DNA from: Leptidea sinapis
Taxonomy: Eukaryota; Arthropoda; Insecta; Lepidoptera; Pieridae
Length of the DNA stretch: 64,000 nt
NCBI RefSeq assembly: GCF_905404315.1
Contig: NC_066269.1
Span: 15,630,501 to 15,694,500 of the forward strand
Direction: 5' to 3'
Part shown: positions 36,377-46,315 of the stretch, one piece after another
How the letters are laid out: the number at the start of each line of letters is the position of its first letter
How positions within the stretch are numbered: position 1 is the stretch's first letter
Made by a program: the position numbers and the translations under genes
Notes under the pieces: model-generated
Databases searched by the model: none
Seen by the model: the letters and a program-made list of their open reading frames with translations, nothing else
Told to the model about the DNA's origin: nothing

Positions 36377-36752
36377 TTGGCCCATGCGGCAAAAGAGAAA
36401 GCCGATCTCCTGTGTTACTCTTTTTGCTCAATCAAATCAAATCAAAATCACTTTATTCATATATATGACGGAAATGACACTTATTAATGTCAAAAACAAA
36501 ATTTCTTCTTATTGCATCTACCGTTACTTCGTAAGGGGTTGAGCTAATGAGAAGAAGTAGCAAGAAACTCATTGCCACTCTTTTAAATCAAGATTTACAT
36601 TTTCATCGTTTTACAAATGATTTCAATTACTATATAATATGAAAAGTCGAGCTCGACTCTTAACGACTGCAGAAAAACACCATCTTCCATCCCACGGTGT
36701 CAGAGCTCTATGATTGAAGAACAGTTTAGACAGAAAACCGTTCAGTTTGTAA
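36377..36752 (+). mobile_element. LINE-A internal fragment split by a nested element
   Basis: 36377-36429 encodes 'AKEKADLLC' and 36658-36752 encodes 'IPRCQSSMIEEQFRQKTV'. These are adjacent in the long LINE-A reverse transcriptase (about residues 148-195). The intervening 228 bases are a foreign LINE tail. Confidence 0.75.
36428..36657 (-). mobile_element. LINE 3' end nested in LINE-A
   Basis: The plus strand starts 'AATCAAATCAAATCAAAATC' and 'ACTTTATTCATATATATG', the reverse complement of a LINE 3' tail (AATAAAG...TTTGATTTGATT). It also carries 'GAGTTTCTTGCTACTTCTTC' on the minus strand. Confidence 0.7.
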
Positions 36753-36764
36753 ACTCAGCAGCAA

Positions 36765-36866
36765 GTAGTAGGCATTCATTTTGGAATGGGTGGTAGTTTT
36801 TTGACTTTCAATAAGTGATTTCACATCCTATATTGAATAAAAATATTTGAATTTGAATTTGAAAAA
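36765..36866 (+). mobile_element. Repeat D: LINE 3' end
   Basis: 'GGAATGGGTGGTAGTTTTTT' to 'AATATTTGAATTTGAATTTG', the terminal 100 bases. Confidence 0.68.
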
Positions 36867-37149
36867 TTTATGTATGTTTAAGTAAGTATATTGTATTAAA
36901 TATATCGTTGTCTTGTACCTATGGAACAGGCTATGCCTAGTTTGGGGCAATATTGGGCCAATTTTCATAAAACAAAAGATTGGGGCATGATAGTTTGAGT
37001 AAAAGTGTGTCGATGTTATTATTATTATTATATTCACCATATTTGTGTAATGTAACGCCAATGAAATGATTTAAAAAATGTTAATAAATTGGACAGATGA
37101 ACAGGAATCTTGAATTTACGGAGTTTGCTTTACTTAGAGCATTTTCAAA

Positions 37150-37350
37150 GACATATTGGCAACATTATGTTAATCGGCTGCCAACCCAAGCAGATCTAAT
37201 ATAAAGTGGAACAGAAAATTTAGAACGAAATTTCAATATCTTACACTCAGTTCCTTGCAGAATCTTTGAAATGCTGCCTTTGTGAGGTAATTTTACTTTA
37301 CCTCGGAATTCTAGCAATTTTAAAACTGATATAAAAAGACTTTTGGAAGT
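37150..37350 (+). repeat. Repeat H copy 2
   Basis: 'TTGGCAACATTATGTTAATC' and 'GGCTGCCAACCCAAGCAGAT' align with 32875-33060. Neither copy has terminal repeats that I can see. Confidence 0.6.
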
Positions 37351-37867
37351 AATAATATATATTTTTGAAATGATTATTAATAAATTTTAGTGTTCGTGAC
37401 GATTTCCATATTCCGTAAAAATGTTGAATCATTTTCAATGAAGCCGAGTTGGAAGCTAAGCATTTAAAAAATTCTTAATTCATGTGTGCGAAACATGATA
37501 TAACCATAATTACCAAAAATTTTAGGTTATTTATATATATTTATAACATTGTATATTGTGGTTATCTTACCACACTTTATCAAGATACCAAATGTAAAGT
37601 ACATTGATAAGCATTTATATATTATATATCACTTATCTTTTAAGTGATAACTTCTTAGGGGAGGATAAACCGCTTGGTAACGTAACGCGTTACAACGCCA
37701 GTATGTTTGGCTTCCCTTTCTCTCACGCATACGGCAACGGTAGGCGGGCTCCTCCTCTCTCACTCTAACCAATTGTTACTTTTATAGGATTAAATAATGC
37801 TACTAATAATTTACAAACACCAAATTTTGATGTACATATTCAAGAATTGTAACTAAAATATATTTTA

Positions 37868-38079
37868 CTAGCTGCAGATCTCCGCGACTTCATCGACGTG
37901 AATTTAAATTTTTCACAAATTCCACGGGAACCATGGACATTTTCGGGATAAAATGAAGCCTCCTACTCAACCAACCTATAGTCTATCGCTGTACCAAATT
38001 TCATCAAAATCTATTCAGTAGCTCCAGCGTGAAAGCATATCAAACAAGCTTAAATTCACATTTATAATACAAGTAGGGA
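37868..38079 (-). mobile_element. Complete Helitron-like non-autonomous element
   Basis: On the minus strand it runs from 'TCCCTACTTGTATTATAAAT' (38079) to 'GTCGCGGAGATCTGCAGCTAG' minus its first base (37868), flanked by A and T. TC at the 5' end and CTAG at the 3' end fit Helitron rules. 212 bp, non-coding. Confidence 0.65.
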
Positions 38080-38533
38080 TAGTTATTAAAATATTTTATT
38101 TATAAATAACCTTTCCCTACATTATCTTAAAAATATACATAAAATTTAAATAATTAGGTTATTTAACAAACTTAAACAATTTCAACATACAATTTTTCGA
38201 CTTAGATATTTTATATTGGTTAATAAGTTGGATGGATTGTTTATATTGGTTAATAAGTGAGCGCCTCTAACAAAGCTGATTAAACAACTTTGTAAGTAAT
38301 TATCTAGTAATTCCATGTTAACGAGAATAAGAAGATAAAGATAAACATTGGTGAAAACTTTAACAACAAAAATAAAACGAATTAAAACTTTTGGATACAA
38401 ACTACTTTCAATTACCTTATAATTTTATTATTGGTCTGAACTAATTTCTTTCACAATCACATTAAGGTTTTAAAACAATATTTAATGCTTTTAGGAGGAG
38501 TTGGAAAAAGTGGTAAACTTGTAGTAAGGGATT

Positions 38534-38590
38534 ATCATGGTACCCATAATCTAGCCGGCATCCTGTACAAAGGAGCCGTACTAGTGGCAC
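38534..38590 (-). repeat. Repeat B fragment
   Basis: 'GGTACCCATAATCTAGCCGG' to 'AGGAGCCGTACTAGTGG', the 5' 55 bases of the family. Confidence 0.7.
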
Positions 38591-39109
38591 TCGTAATTAA
38601 TTAAAAATCGAACTCATGGTTTATAAAATTGTTGGTCAGTTGATACTGAAAACAAAATCATAGGCAATCAAAGGCATATCCAAATACATTTTGAGCTTCG
38701 CCAGAGAATTTGGAGTTATATAAATTACAATTCCCTGCTCTCAAGCGAAAGTTGACTTCAATCACCCCAAATTTATGATAAGAGGGCGTTAAAATGTTAC
38801 GAAAAAACGTACTAACTTTACCGCTTTCGGATATTCTTTAGTATGCCGCAATATTTGTTTTGCGATAGTGTTGCCCTTAGGCATATCCCTTCTATAAAAT
38901 ATAGAACACCGAAGATATAAATTATTCACAAAGTGTACTAAATCGCTGTAAAATAGATTTATATTTTATCTCAAGTTATGTTAAGCTATATCAATATAAT
39001 AAATGTTTTGATTAATTGTGAAATTTTCTGTTTAAATTTAGTTCATTGTTTACAACGGGAATGTTTTATAAACTTGCTTAAAATTTGTGAATTGAATAGA
39101 TATCCTTGT

Positions 39110-39385
39110 AAAGTTTAAATTGACGATAATTGAAATTGAAAAGAAAATATTGAGGTGGTATGGTTACATAGGGAGGAAGGATAAAAGAAATTTGACTGCA
39201 CAAATTTATAGGACATATTATGTGGAAAAACTTCGCGAAGAACCTACCATGATACAATACACGATATGTAAGATAACCTAAAGGGGATAGGTACGGGTCA
39301 AGAAAACCTTGAACAAAAAATAGAATAAGAATGCTTGTAGGAAAGGGTTTATGAAAGTCGTAGAAACCAGGTTTCGTTCGAAGAC
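39110..39385 (+). pseudogene. RTE-type LINE C-terminal remnant
   Basis: The plus strand translates as 'IEKKILRWYGYIGRKDKRNL' followed by 'TAQIYRTYYVEKLREE'. This fits the LRWFGHVERMxxxRLTKxIY block typical of the C-terminal end of RTE-like ORF2. Stops follow and a later part 'NACRKGFMKVVE' continues the same theme. Old and broken. Confidence 0.5.
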
Positions 39386-39483
39386 GCAATTGTGTGTATG
39401 TAAGATATTATACTAACATCATAACTCGAACTTTTGTTATACCTAGTAAAATCTTATAGAAGTGGGCATGTATAGTTTACATA

Positions 39484-39602
39484 TTTTTTTTTGAAAATGA
39501 GGGACGAGATTCCGATGTTTATTGATACGCCCTGCCCATTACAATGCAGTGCCGCTTAGGATTCTTGAAAAATCCAAAAATTCTGAGTGGCACTACAATT
39601 GC
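39484..39602 (-). repeat. Repeat B 3' half
   Basis: From 'ATATTTTTTTTTGAAAATGA' to 'CACTACAATTGC'. A deletion removes the ACGTTCAGCTGA part. Confidence 0.7.
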
Positions 39603-40815
39603 TAGTCTGTCTGTCCCTTGCTATATATTGCTAGTCCCATGCTATATATTGCTCGTGTAACTCTTTTCTGCAGCACAATATATACTATATTATAATATAT
39701 CCTCATAATAATATACCTTATGACATAATGCTGTGAAAGTAACCAAAAATACACCAATCTTAGAGTTTCACTATTTAGAATAGCACAATTACATACAGAC
39801 TGTAATTTCCCCTGAATATGATCTGAAGGCACCTGCGGTCGCGTGATCCTTTGCGCCGCGGGGCACTTGAAACTCGACACCGCACACACTTGATATGTTT
39901 ACGTTATTGCTTGTTTTTAGAAAAATACTCAATGGATCATTATCGGGTCTTTTTTATAAGATTGAGAGACGACTCAGCTCGATTATTGCTAACTAATAAT
40001 ATTAGTTAAAAGGATTAAAAACACAAGAGGCACAAAAATGTTACATTATGAGTTCTATATGCGATAAAATACAGAATAAATTTCGTAAATTGTATTTCAA
40101 TAAACTGTTTTATTGTTACAATATTTTTTAATCTGAATTTCATACAAACATATTACGATAACAGTCTTGAAACTTTCAACACTTATCATTCGCATCATCA
40201 ATTTTCGCGCGTTAATCAAATACCTACTTCGTGTAGTAGTCAATGTAACATTTGAAGTTTCTTCTAAAATATTAGTTTATGCCAATTCACCTTGACTTCA
40301 ATGTCAAAAACACTGAGAAAGTTATATGTTTTAAAATTAGAGTTTTGTTCGACGTCACCTTGCAGTTGTCTCACAGGCAAGGCTGTAGATGGGTTGCGAA
40401 CTAGGTAGCATCGCCGATTTGCCAATATAGTGCAGGGAAGGATAACCAAATGTCTTTCATGTAAAATCGTAGCGCAATGACACTAATTTTCACATTAAAA
40501 ATACTATACCAAATGCTTATAAAATATATGCATTTATAATATCAGGATTGCAATTTTCTCATACAAAATACAATAACCAATATTGAATATACAACATCGA
40601 TATTGCATTTAGATTTCCGAAACTGCGATATAATGTTCATTAAAGGTTTCACTTCAACAGCTCCGACCAAAGCCTCACACGGTTGCATAATATCCTTTCG
40701 TATTGTATTCGCTTGCTTTATGCTTCTGTGTATAATGAAATATTTTACAGTAAAGTAGGGAAAAGGTTTCTTTTTCTCTTATATGAAAACAAGACATTAT
40801 TATTAGTTTACTTAA
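39603..40815. other. AT-rich DNA, unassigned
   Basis: Minus-strand frames at 39889-39602 and 40449-40264 have no motifs. A short GC-rich piece at 39830-39880 is unexplained. Confidence 0.35.
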
Positions 40816-40820
40816 TTTTT

Positions 40821-41131
40821 TAATGGAAAAGGAGGACAAACGAGCGCACGGGTCACCTGGTGTTAAGTGATCATCGCCGCCAGCATTCTCCTGCAACACC
40901 AGAGGAATCACAGGATCGTTGCCGGACTTTAAGGAGGGTGTACTCGCTTTTTTTGAAGGTTCCCATGTCGTATCGTACCGGAAATACCGCACAAGGAAGC
41001 TCATTCCACAGCTTTGTTATAGTACGTGAAAGAAAGCTCCTTGAAAACTGCACTGTGGAGGACCGCCACACAACCAGATAGTGGGGATGATATCCTAATT
41101 TGTGGCGTGTCGTGCGAAGGTGGAATTCGGT
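40821..41131 (-). mobile_element. LINE-A 3' fragment
   Basis: Read on the minus strand it ends with the tail at 40821. It encodes 'KLWNELPCAVFPVRYDMGTF' and 'KKSEYTLLKVRQRSCDSSG' with few breaks, so it is relatively young. The truncation point is at about 41131. Confidence 0.83.
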
Positions 41132-41559
41132 TGTTATAGTAATAATAATAATTAATATAATAGTTTAATTTTCTTATATTTAATTACAGTATATAAATGT
41201 GCCATTTTGTTTGATGACTTTTTTCAGTCTTGTAGGTTATGACATGATCCAGTTGCTTTAGAAATTTTAGAACTTCTGATTAAAAGAACACAATAAGTAG
41301 TTCTCCAAGTAGTCTCCTCTTGATGTTAACTTGACACTGACTCAAAATTCTGAGAAGAATGAAACAAGTGGAAATACTAAGGTCAGGGATACATGACGTA
41401 TGCATTACGACCTCCAAGACAAACTCTCATAATTTTTACTGAGTGGCTGAAGAAATGCACTTTCTATCGATCAATTCCAGCCGTTTTCAATCATTTTTCT
41501 GCTTTAATCTCATTACTTGTTGACAGTAGATATCCGAATCAATGATTCTGCCTGGCGCT

Positions 41560-41886
41560 AAAGCTCATAATAAACTATGCTCTTCCAATTCCACCATATA
41601 TGTATTACGAAATTTTAAAGAATTGTTACAAAACGTTTATGTAGGATACTATAGCATAAACGATTTTCTTAATGATACCACAGACTGGGAATGAAGTGAA
41701 CACCCTCAGCCTCTAGAATTATAAATGTTTATTGCGCGATATGACATTGTAATCAATATTTCAAAAAAAGCCCGCTCAATTTCTTGCACCCGTTCTTCTC
41801 AAGTCTGAGGCAGTCTATTTTGAATGGGTGGTAGTTTCTGACGTACAATAAGTGATTTTGAATAAAAATAATATATGAATTTAAAT
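41560..41886 (+). mobile_element. Repeat D: LINE 3' end with ORF2 terminus
   Basis: 'YVLRNFKELLQNVYVGYYSI' continuing to 'NDFLNDTTDWE' and a stop at about 41692-41694, i.e. the last 30 or so residues of a LINE ORF2. It is followed by 'CTTGCACCCGTTCTTCTCAA' and 'GAATGGGTGGTAGTTTCTGA'. This copy shows that repeat D is the end of an autonomous LINE. Confidence 0.65.
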
Positions 41887-41946
41887 TTATACAGAGCATT
41901 TTTATTTTATTTATATTATATATTTATATTATTTTATTGTGTTATG

Positions 41947-42264
41947 TTTTTTATAATGAAAATATGGGACGAGACGAGCAGGACGTTCAGCTGATGGTTA
42001 TTGATACGCCATGCCCATAACAATGCAGTACCGCTCAGGATTATTGAAAAACCTAAAAAGTCTGAGCGGCACTACAATTGCGCTCGTCACCATTGACACA
42101 TAAGTTGTCAAGTCTCATTTGCCCAGTAATTTCACTAGCTACGGCGCCCCTCAGACCGAAACACAGTAATGCCTACACATTACTGCTTCACAGCAGAAAT
42201 AGGTGCCGTTATGGGTACCACACCTATAATCTAGCCGGCATACGGTGTAAACGAGCCTCCCACT
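41947..42264 (-). repeat. Repeat B full-length copy
   Basis: About 318 bp from the T-rich end 'TTTTTTATAATGAAAATATG' to 'ACGAGCCTCCCACT'. It includes all blocks of the family, such as 'GACGTTCAGCTGATGG' and 'GAAACACAGTAATGC'. Confidence 0.8.
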
Positions 42265-42821
42265 TAATGTGACGAATTTATCTCGTCCAAAACGTTTCGG
42301 TTTCATTACATCTCAATAAAGAATCGCAAATGAGTACACTTTTTATTAGGTTTCTTACGGTCAGCTCGAGTGTCACTCAAATGTCGAGATTTTTCGTGTA
42401 TCTACATTATACAAATGCGTGAGACCTATTTTGTGGTCACTTTTTAGTTCTTCACCTATATCCTAACTACTAATTTGCCAATCTTGCTTCATTTTTTTAA
42501 AAACAGCATCCGTTTTACCTGTAACAGGGTGACTAGAGCACCTCCCTAGCCCAAAGCCCTCCCAAGCCAAATTTGTGGACGAAAGATTTCACGTGGCTTG
42601 CGTTGCATTTTTACTGTCATAGCAATGAAATTTGAAAACATATCGAATTCCTTCATTAAATGCAATCATTTTGTGAGAAAGAAAATAAAACGAAAAATAA
42701 TTGGAGACAATATTTTACTAATCTGTTTCTTTAATATTTTAAATATTACTTTTTTAATGTTATTAACACCAGCCAAATTACTAGCCAGTACAGTCAAAGA
42801 GATTTTATAATATACTATAAC

Positions 42822-43078
42822 GGCTTTACAAATAAAATTCGCATAAAGTTATAACTAAACATAAAACAAGAAAATATAAAATGTTTACAAATAGACATTT
42901 TGCTTACGATCGGTTAATTCGGACGTTTAACGTTTCCCGCGTTTATTTTCAAGGCATTCATTCGGAAAACTTCAGAATTATCATTGTATTGACAGCGTTG
43001 TCAACGATATTGTAAACATTTTGCATATTTTTTGTTTATGCTTAGTTATAACTTTATACCTAGTTTATTTGTAAGGCC
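42822..43078. mobile_element. MITE with about 70-bp terminal inverted repeats
   Basis: The left end 'GGCTTTACAAATAAAATTCG' and the reversed right end 'GGCCTTACAAATAAACTAGG' match, and the similarity continues through 'ATAAAGTTATAACTAA' and 'AAAATGTTTACAA' for about 70 bases. The core is about 115 bases and non-coding. Superfamily unknown; TAAC lies on both sides (two bases off the right end). Confidence 0.78.
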
Positions 43079-43357
43079 TTTAACTCAACCTTTGTAGATT
43101 ACAGATGTTTTATACATTATTATCTTCGTGGCAGCCGCATGCGGGCAAGGTGGCGTAGATTTAGTGAACTTGACTAATAAGCATTTAATTATTTGTGTAC
43201 ACAACCTCAAGCGTTTCTTCCCGCAGCACAAGTAAAACTCATAACATAAGGTTTCGGAGTCATTTCAGTGTAGTTTTGTAGAGCTGTAGGATACTATTGC
43301 TCCTTATTACTCTGAGAGCCTGTCGCCAATAATCATAATTAATTTATATGTATAAAA

Positions 43358-43684
43358 TCTCACTTCTGGGATTAATTAATAATAATCCGCTGAGTTTCTT
43401 GCGCCCATTCTTCTCAGGTCTGAGGCAGTCTCTTTTGAATGGGTGGTAGATTTTGACGTTCAATAAGTGATTTTAAATCCTATTTTGAATAAAAATATTT
43501 GAATTTTATGAATTTTGAATTACGTAAATAAAAGTTATAACAAAATTTTATGAACGATGCGGGACTTCAATCCGCAACCTATCGCGTTCCATGCCAGCGC
43601 TCTTTCCAACTGAGCCAACCGTTCGAGTGACGTATCGTGTATAAAATCTTGTATGCTTTGTTCAACTCTCAGGTTGTGGCTTCA
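43358..43684 (-). repeat. tRNA-like SINE (SINE-T), split by a LINE tail
   Basis: The tail part is 43358-43378 and the head part 43522-43684. The tRNA-like core is at 43552-43624 on the minus strand. Acceptor arms GAACGGT and ATCGTTC pair in all seven positions. The D-stem is GCTC/GAGC. Anticodon loop 'ATGGAAC' has U33 and a GGA triplet in the anticodon position. It ends with the 'GTTCAACTCTCAGGTTGTGG' head. Confidence 0.7.
43379..43517 (+). mobile_element. Repeat D LINE tail nested in SINE-T
   Basis: 'GAGTTTCTTGCGCCCATTCT' to 'ATTTGAATTTTATGAATTTTG'-type end, bounded by AATTA at 43374-43378 and 43518-43522 as a target duplication. Confidence 0.72.
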
Positions 43685-43745
43685 AGCTGTAGCACGGAAC
43701 GCGAGAGGTCGCGGTTTCGAGTCCCACATCGTTGATAAAATTTTG
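43683..43745 (+). repeat. SINE-T half copy, head to head with the previous one
   Basis: 'ACGCGAGAGGTCGCGGTTTC' and 'GAGTCCCACATCGTTGATAA' are the right half of the tRNA-like core on the plus strand. Confidence 0.6.
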
Positions 43746-43819
43746 ATTTTAGTTTTATTTGTATTGACTTTTCAATAAAATAAGATTTTAAATACAGTAA
43801 ATATATAATTTTAATTTTA

Positions 43820-43867
43820 TTCTCTCGGCGTTAGTGCTGATAGAGTATCGCACTAACGCTGAGAGAA
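43820..43867. other. 18-bp inverted repeat (stem-loop)
   Basis: Arms 43820-43837 and 43850-43867 are complementary with one G-T pair; the loop is 12 bases. No gene next to it. Confidence 0.75.
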
Positions 43868-43869
43868 GC

Positions 43870-45015
43870 AAATTAGACTAGGTTTAATTGAATTACAAGG
43901 TGTTTAAAAACGTAATATCAACTTGTTAAAATAAAACTGTATTTGAGAAAATTTTTGCTTGCACACCGTTTTTCAGTGCCAAATTAATTTTCGCTGCCAC
44001 GAAAAGTACATAATTAAAATACTTCATAACAATACTCCCGCCTTCAGTGCCTCTCCGACTTCATGTAGAGGAACTAATTAAAATAACGTTAAAATGTTAC
44101 AGCTTTCCATGTCAAATGTGTTTTAACGAAAATGCCACGAGATTTTTTTTCGGGGTCAAACATTTGATATTAATTATAATATTATTTTTACTTGTTTTTA
44201 GAATTAATTTTCGCATGTTTAATATAACATTTGATTCCATCTGTCTATTTCGTACAAAATATTTAGTGCCGATTCCGACTTATTATAAATATATGATTAC
44301 TTAATAATCTTTTTTTTAATTAAGTTGTCCTTAGTAATAATACTCTACCCTTGCATTTCTTTGCACTTTTACACGTAAATAAATTTACAAAATGGATTTT
44401 TGATATACAATATGTTTAAAATTAGAATATAATTTAAAATATTTACAGATCGTTCTAAAGTGACACAGTCAACTGAGAATTTTCTTAGAGTAAACCAGTG
44501 GACTTTATCGGGAGAGAAGCATAAAATATTTGAATTATCTTTTACTTTTTAAAACGTTTTTTAACTTTATTTGTAGCATTTAAAACATTATTAAAAGTTC
44601 TTCAGATTTGTAGCGAGTGAAATAAATAATAATATCCTGTAAGTCAGACATCTAGGTGTGAGTGGAAACCACGTGAAAATATTTCCTTACATACATATAT
44701 ACATACAGCGTATATAATATAAACGTATTTAACTATGAAACAAAATATTTCTACTGCGTTATCTGGATAACCCAACTCTATTCTTATGAAGCCCTCGTTT
44801 AGAAAAGATCGCAAAATGGTTTTCAATAAAAGTGATTTACGCGCTCACTATTTCCAATATAAAAGAATCTTTTTTTAACATCACCACTCTCCAATGAGGC
44901 GTCAATAATTGCGATTTTTCTAGGTTTATATAACACAGTTTTTAATAGAAAATACGTACCAATTCTTAAGACTGACAGCGCTCTTGTTATGAATGTAAGT
45001 TGGTATATTTTGTAT
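43870..45015. other. AT-rich DNA, unassigned
   Basis: No gene found. The frame 44047-44304 is rich in Phe, Ile and Leu and has no motif. Confidence 0.4.
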
Positions 45016-45281
45016 TATATTTTTGGGGGGTAAGGGGGAAATCGATGATAGTATGTAATCGGCCCCAACTGCCAACCTCACCTGCTCGTGGTACCCCCTG
45101 CTAGACAACAGACGAGGCTATGGCGACCCACCAATGGCGGTATATCCATACACCTGGCCAGGAAACTGGCTGGTAGAGGTTACAGTGACCTTGGAGTATA
45201 AATTACCCCAAAAATATCTGGCGCAGAAGCCAACGGGAAACCACTGCGGCTACTGTCCCATGAGAGCTGAAAAGAGAATGT

Positions 45282-46310
45282 TTGCCTAGCAACCCGCGTA
45301 GCGACCGGCGTCCTGGATTTTCCGGGGCTCAGGATGGGAAATTGGCTACCGGCATTGGTGGAGCAGGCAACCAGGCTGCCCATGGAAAATATGTTACTGG
45401 AAGAAACATTAACCTACGCAAACAACTAAGCTTTGGTACCTGGAACGTTAGAGGACTCCTAGACGACGGGAAACTCCATATTCTGGAAAATGAAATTGAG
45501 CGCTGTAATATGACAATAACTGGAATCAGTGAAACGCACTGGAAAAACAGTGGCCACCGTGACTCCGAAAAATACACCTTCTACTTCTCCGGAAATGAAA
45601 CAAGCAGTTACTCTGGGGTAGCCCTTGCAATTCCATAAAGACTGAATCGGTCTGTTCTAGGATATAACCCCGTCAGTGATAGAATAATATCCATGAAACT
45701 ATATGCATCACTAGCTCCACTGAACGTAATCCAGGTCTATGCTCCTACAAGCACTGCCAACGATAATGATGTTGAAAAGTTTTATAATGAACTCGAAATC
45801 TGTATAACTAAGATACCTAGACGAGAACTGCTTATCATCATCGGAGACTTCAACTCAAAAGTTGGAACTACCATAAATGATTTTGATCTCCGTAATATTG
45901 TTGGAAAATATGGACTTGGTGTTAGGAATTCAAGGGGAGAACGACTGATAGAGTTTGCTGCGAATAACGACCTGACTATTATGAACACCGCTTTCAAGCA
46001 TCACGCAAGACGGTTATACACGTGGGTCTCGCCTGATGGTAAGCACCGTAACCAAATCGACTACATCCTAATAAGTTCTAGATGGAGGAGCTCAGTTACG
46101 AATGTACATACCTTGCCAGGTGCTGACTGTCACTTGGATCACCAACTATTAATCGGCAAACTGAAATTGAAGTTGCAGAATGTGAGACCAGCTAAGCATA
46201 CAAAGAGAATAGAAATACTAGATAAAAGATTATTCACAGAATCACTTGTACCAAATCAAATCAAATCAAATCTTTATGGCTATGCGCAAAGAAATTTATC
46301 AAAGAGGTAG
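45282..46310 (+). pseudogene. RTE LINE endonuclease domain
   Basis: An AP-like endonuclease that nicks the target DNA. The frame opens with 'LSFGTWNVRGLLDDGKL' (about residue 49 from 45282), the first conserved block. 'ITGISETHWKNSGH' carries the catalytic Glu. After an in-frame TAA (45636-45638, in 'ALAIP*RLNRS') the same frame continues with 'VIQVYAPTS', 'LLIIIGDFNSKVG', 'YTWVSPDGKHRNQIDYIL' and 'GADCHLDHQLLIGKLKL'. So all catalytic blocks (N, E, GDFN, DYI, DH) can be seen. The His-containing SDH block here reads LDH. Near 46252-46271 the sequence becomes a run of AAATC repeats and the frame is lost, while the following 'LWLCAKKFIKEV' continues in another frame. About 15-20 residues are probably missing there. 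Confidence 0.85.
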
Positions 46311-46315
46311 TTACT

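Noticed and set aside
37670..37760. GC-richer patch with GTAACGCGTTAC palindrome as an origin or regulatory site
   Set aside because: Only a short palindrome; nothing else supports a function, and it may be part of an unrecognised repeat.
39602..39889. 95-residue minus-strand frame with Cys and a GC-rich start
   Set aside because: It includes part of a repeat B flank and low-complexity Tyr/Ile sequence; no similarity recognised.
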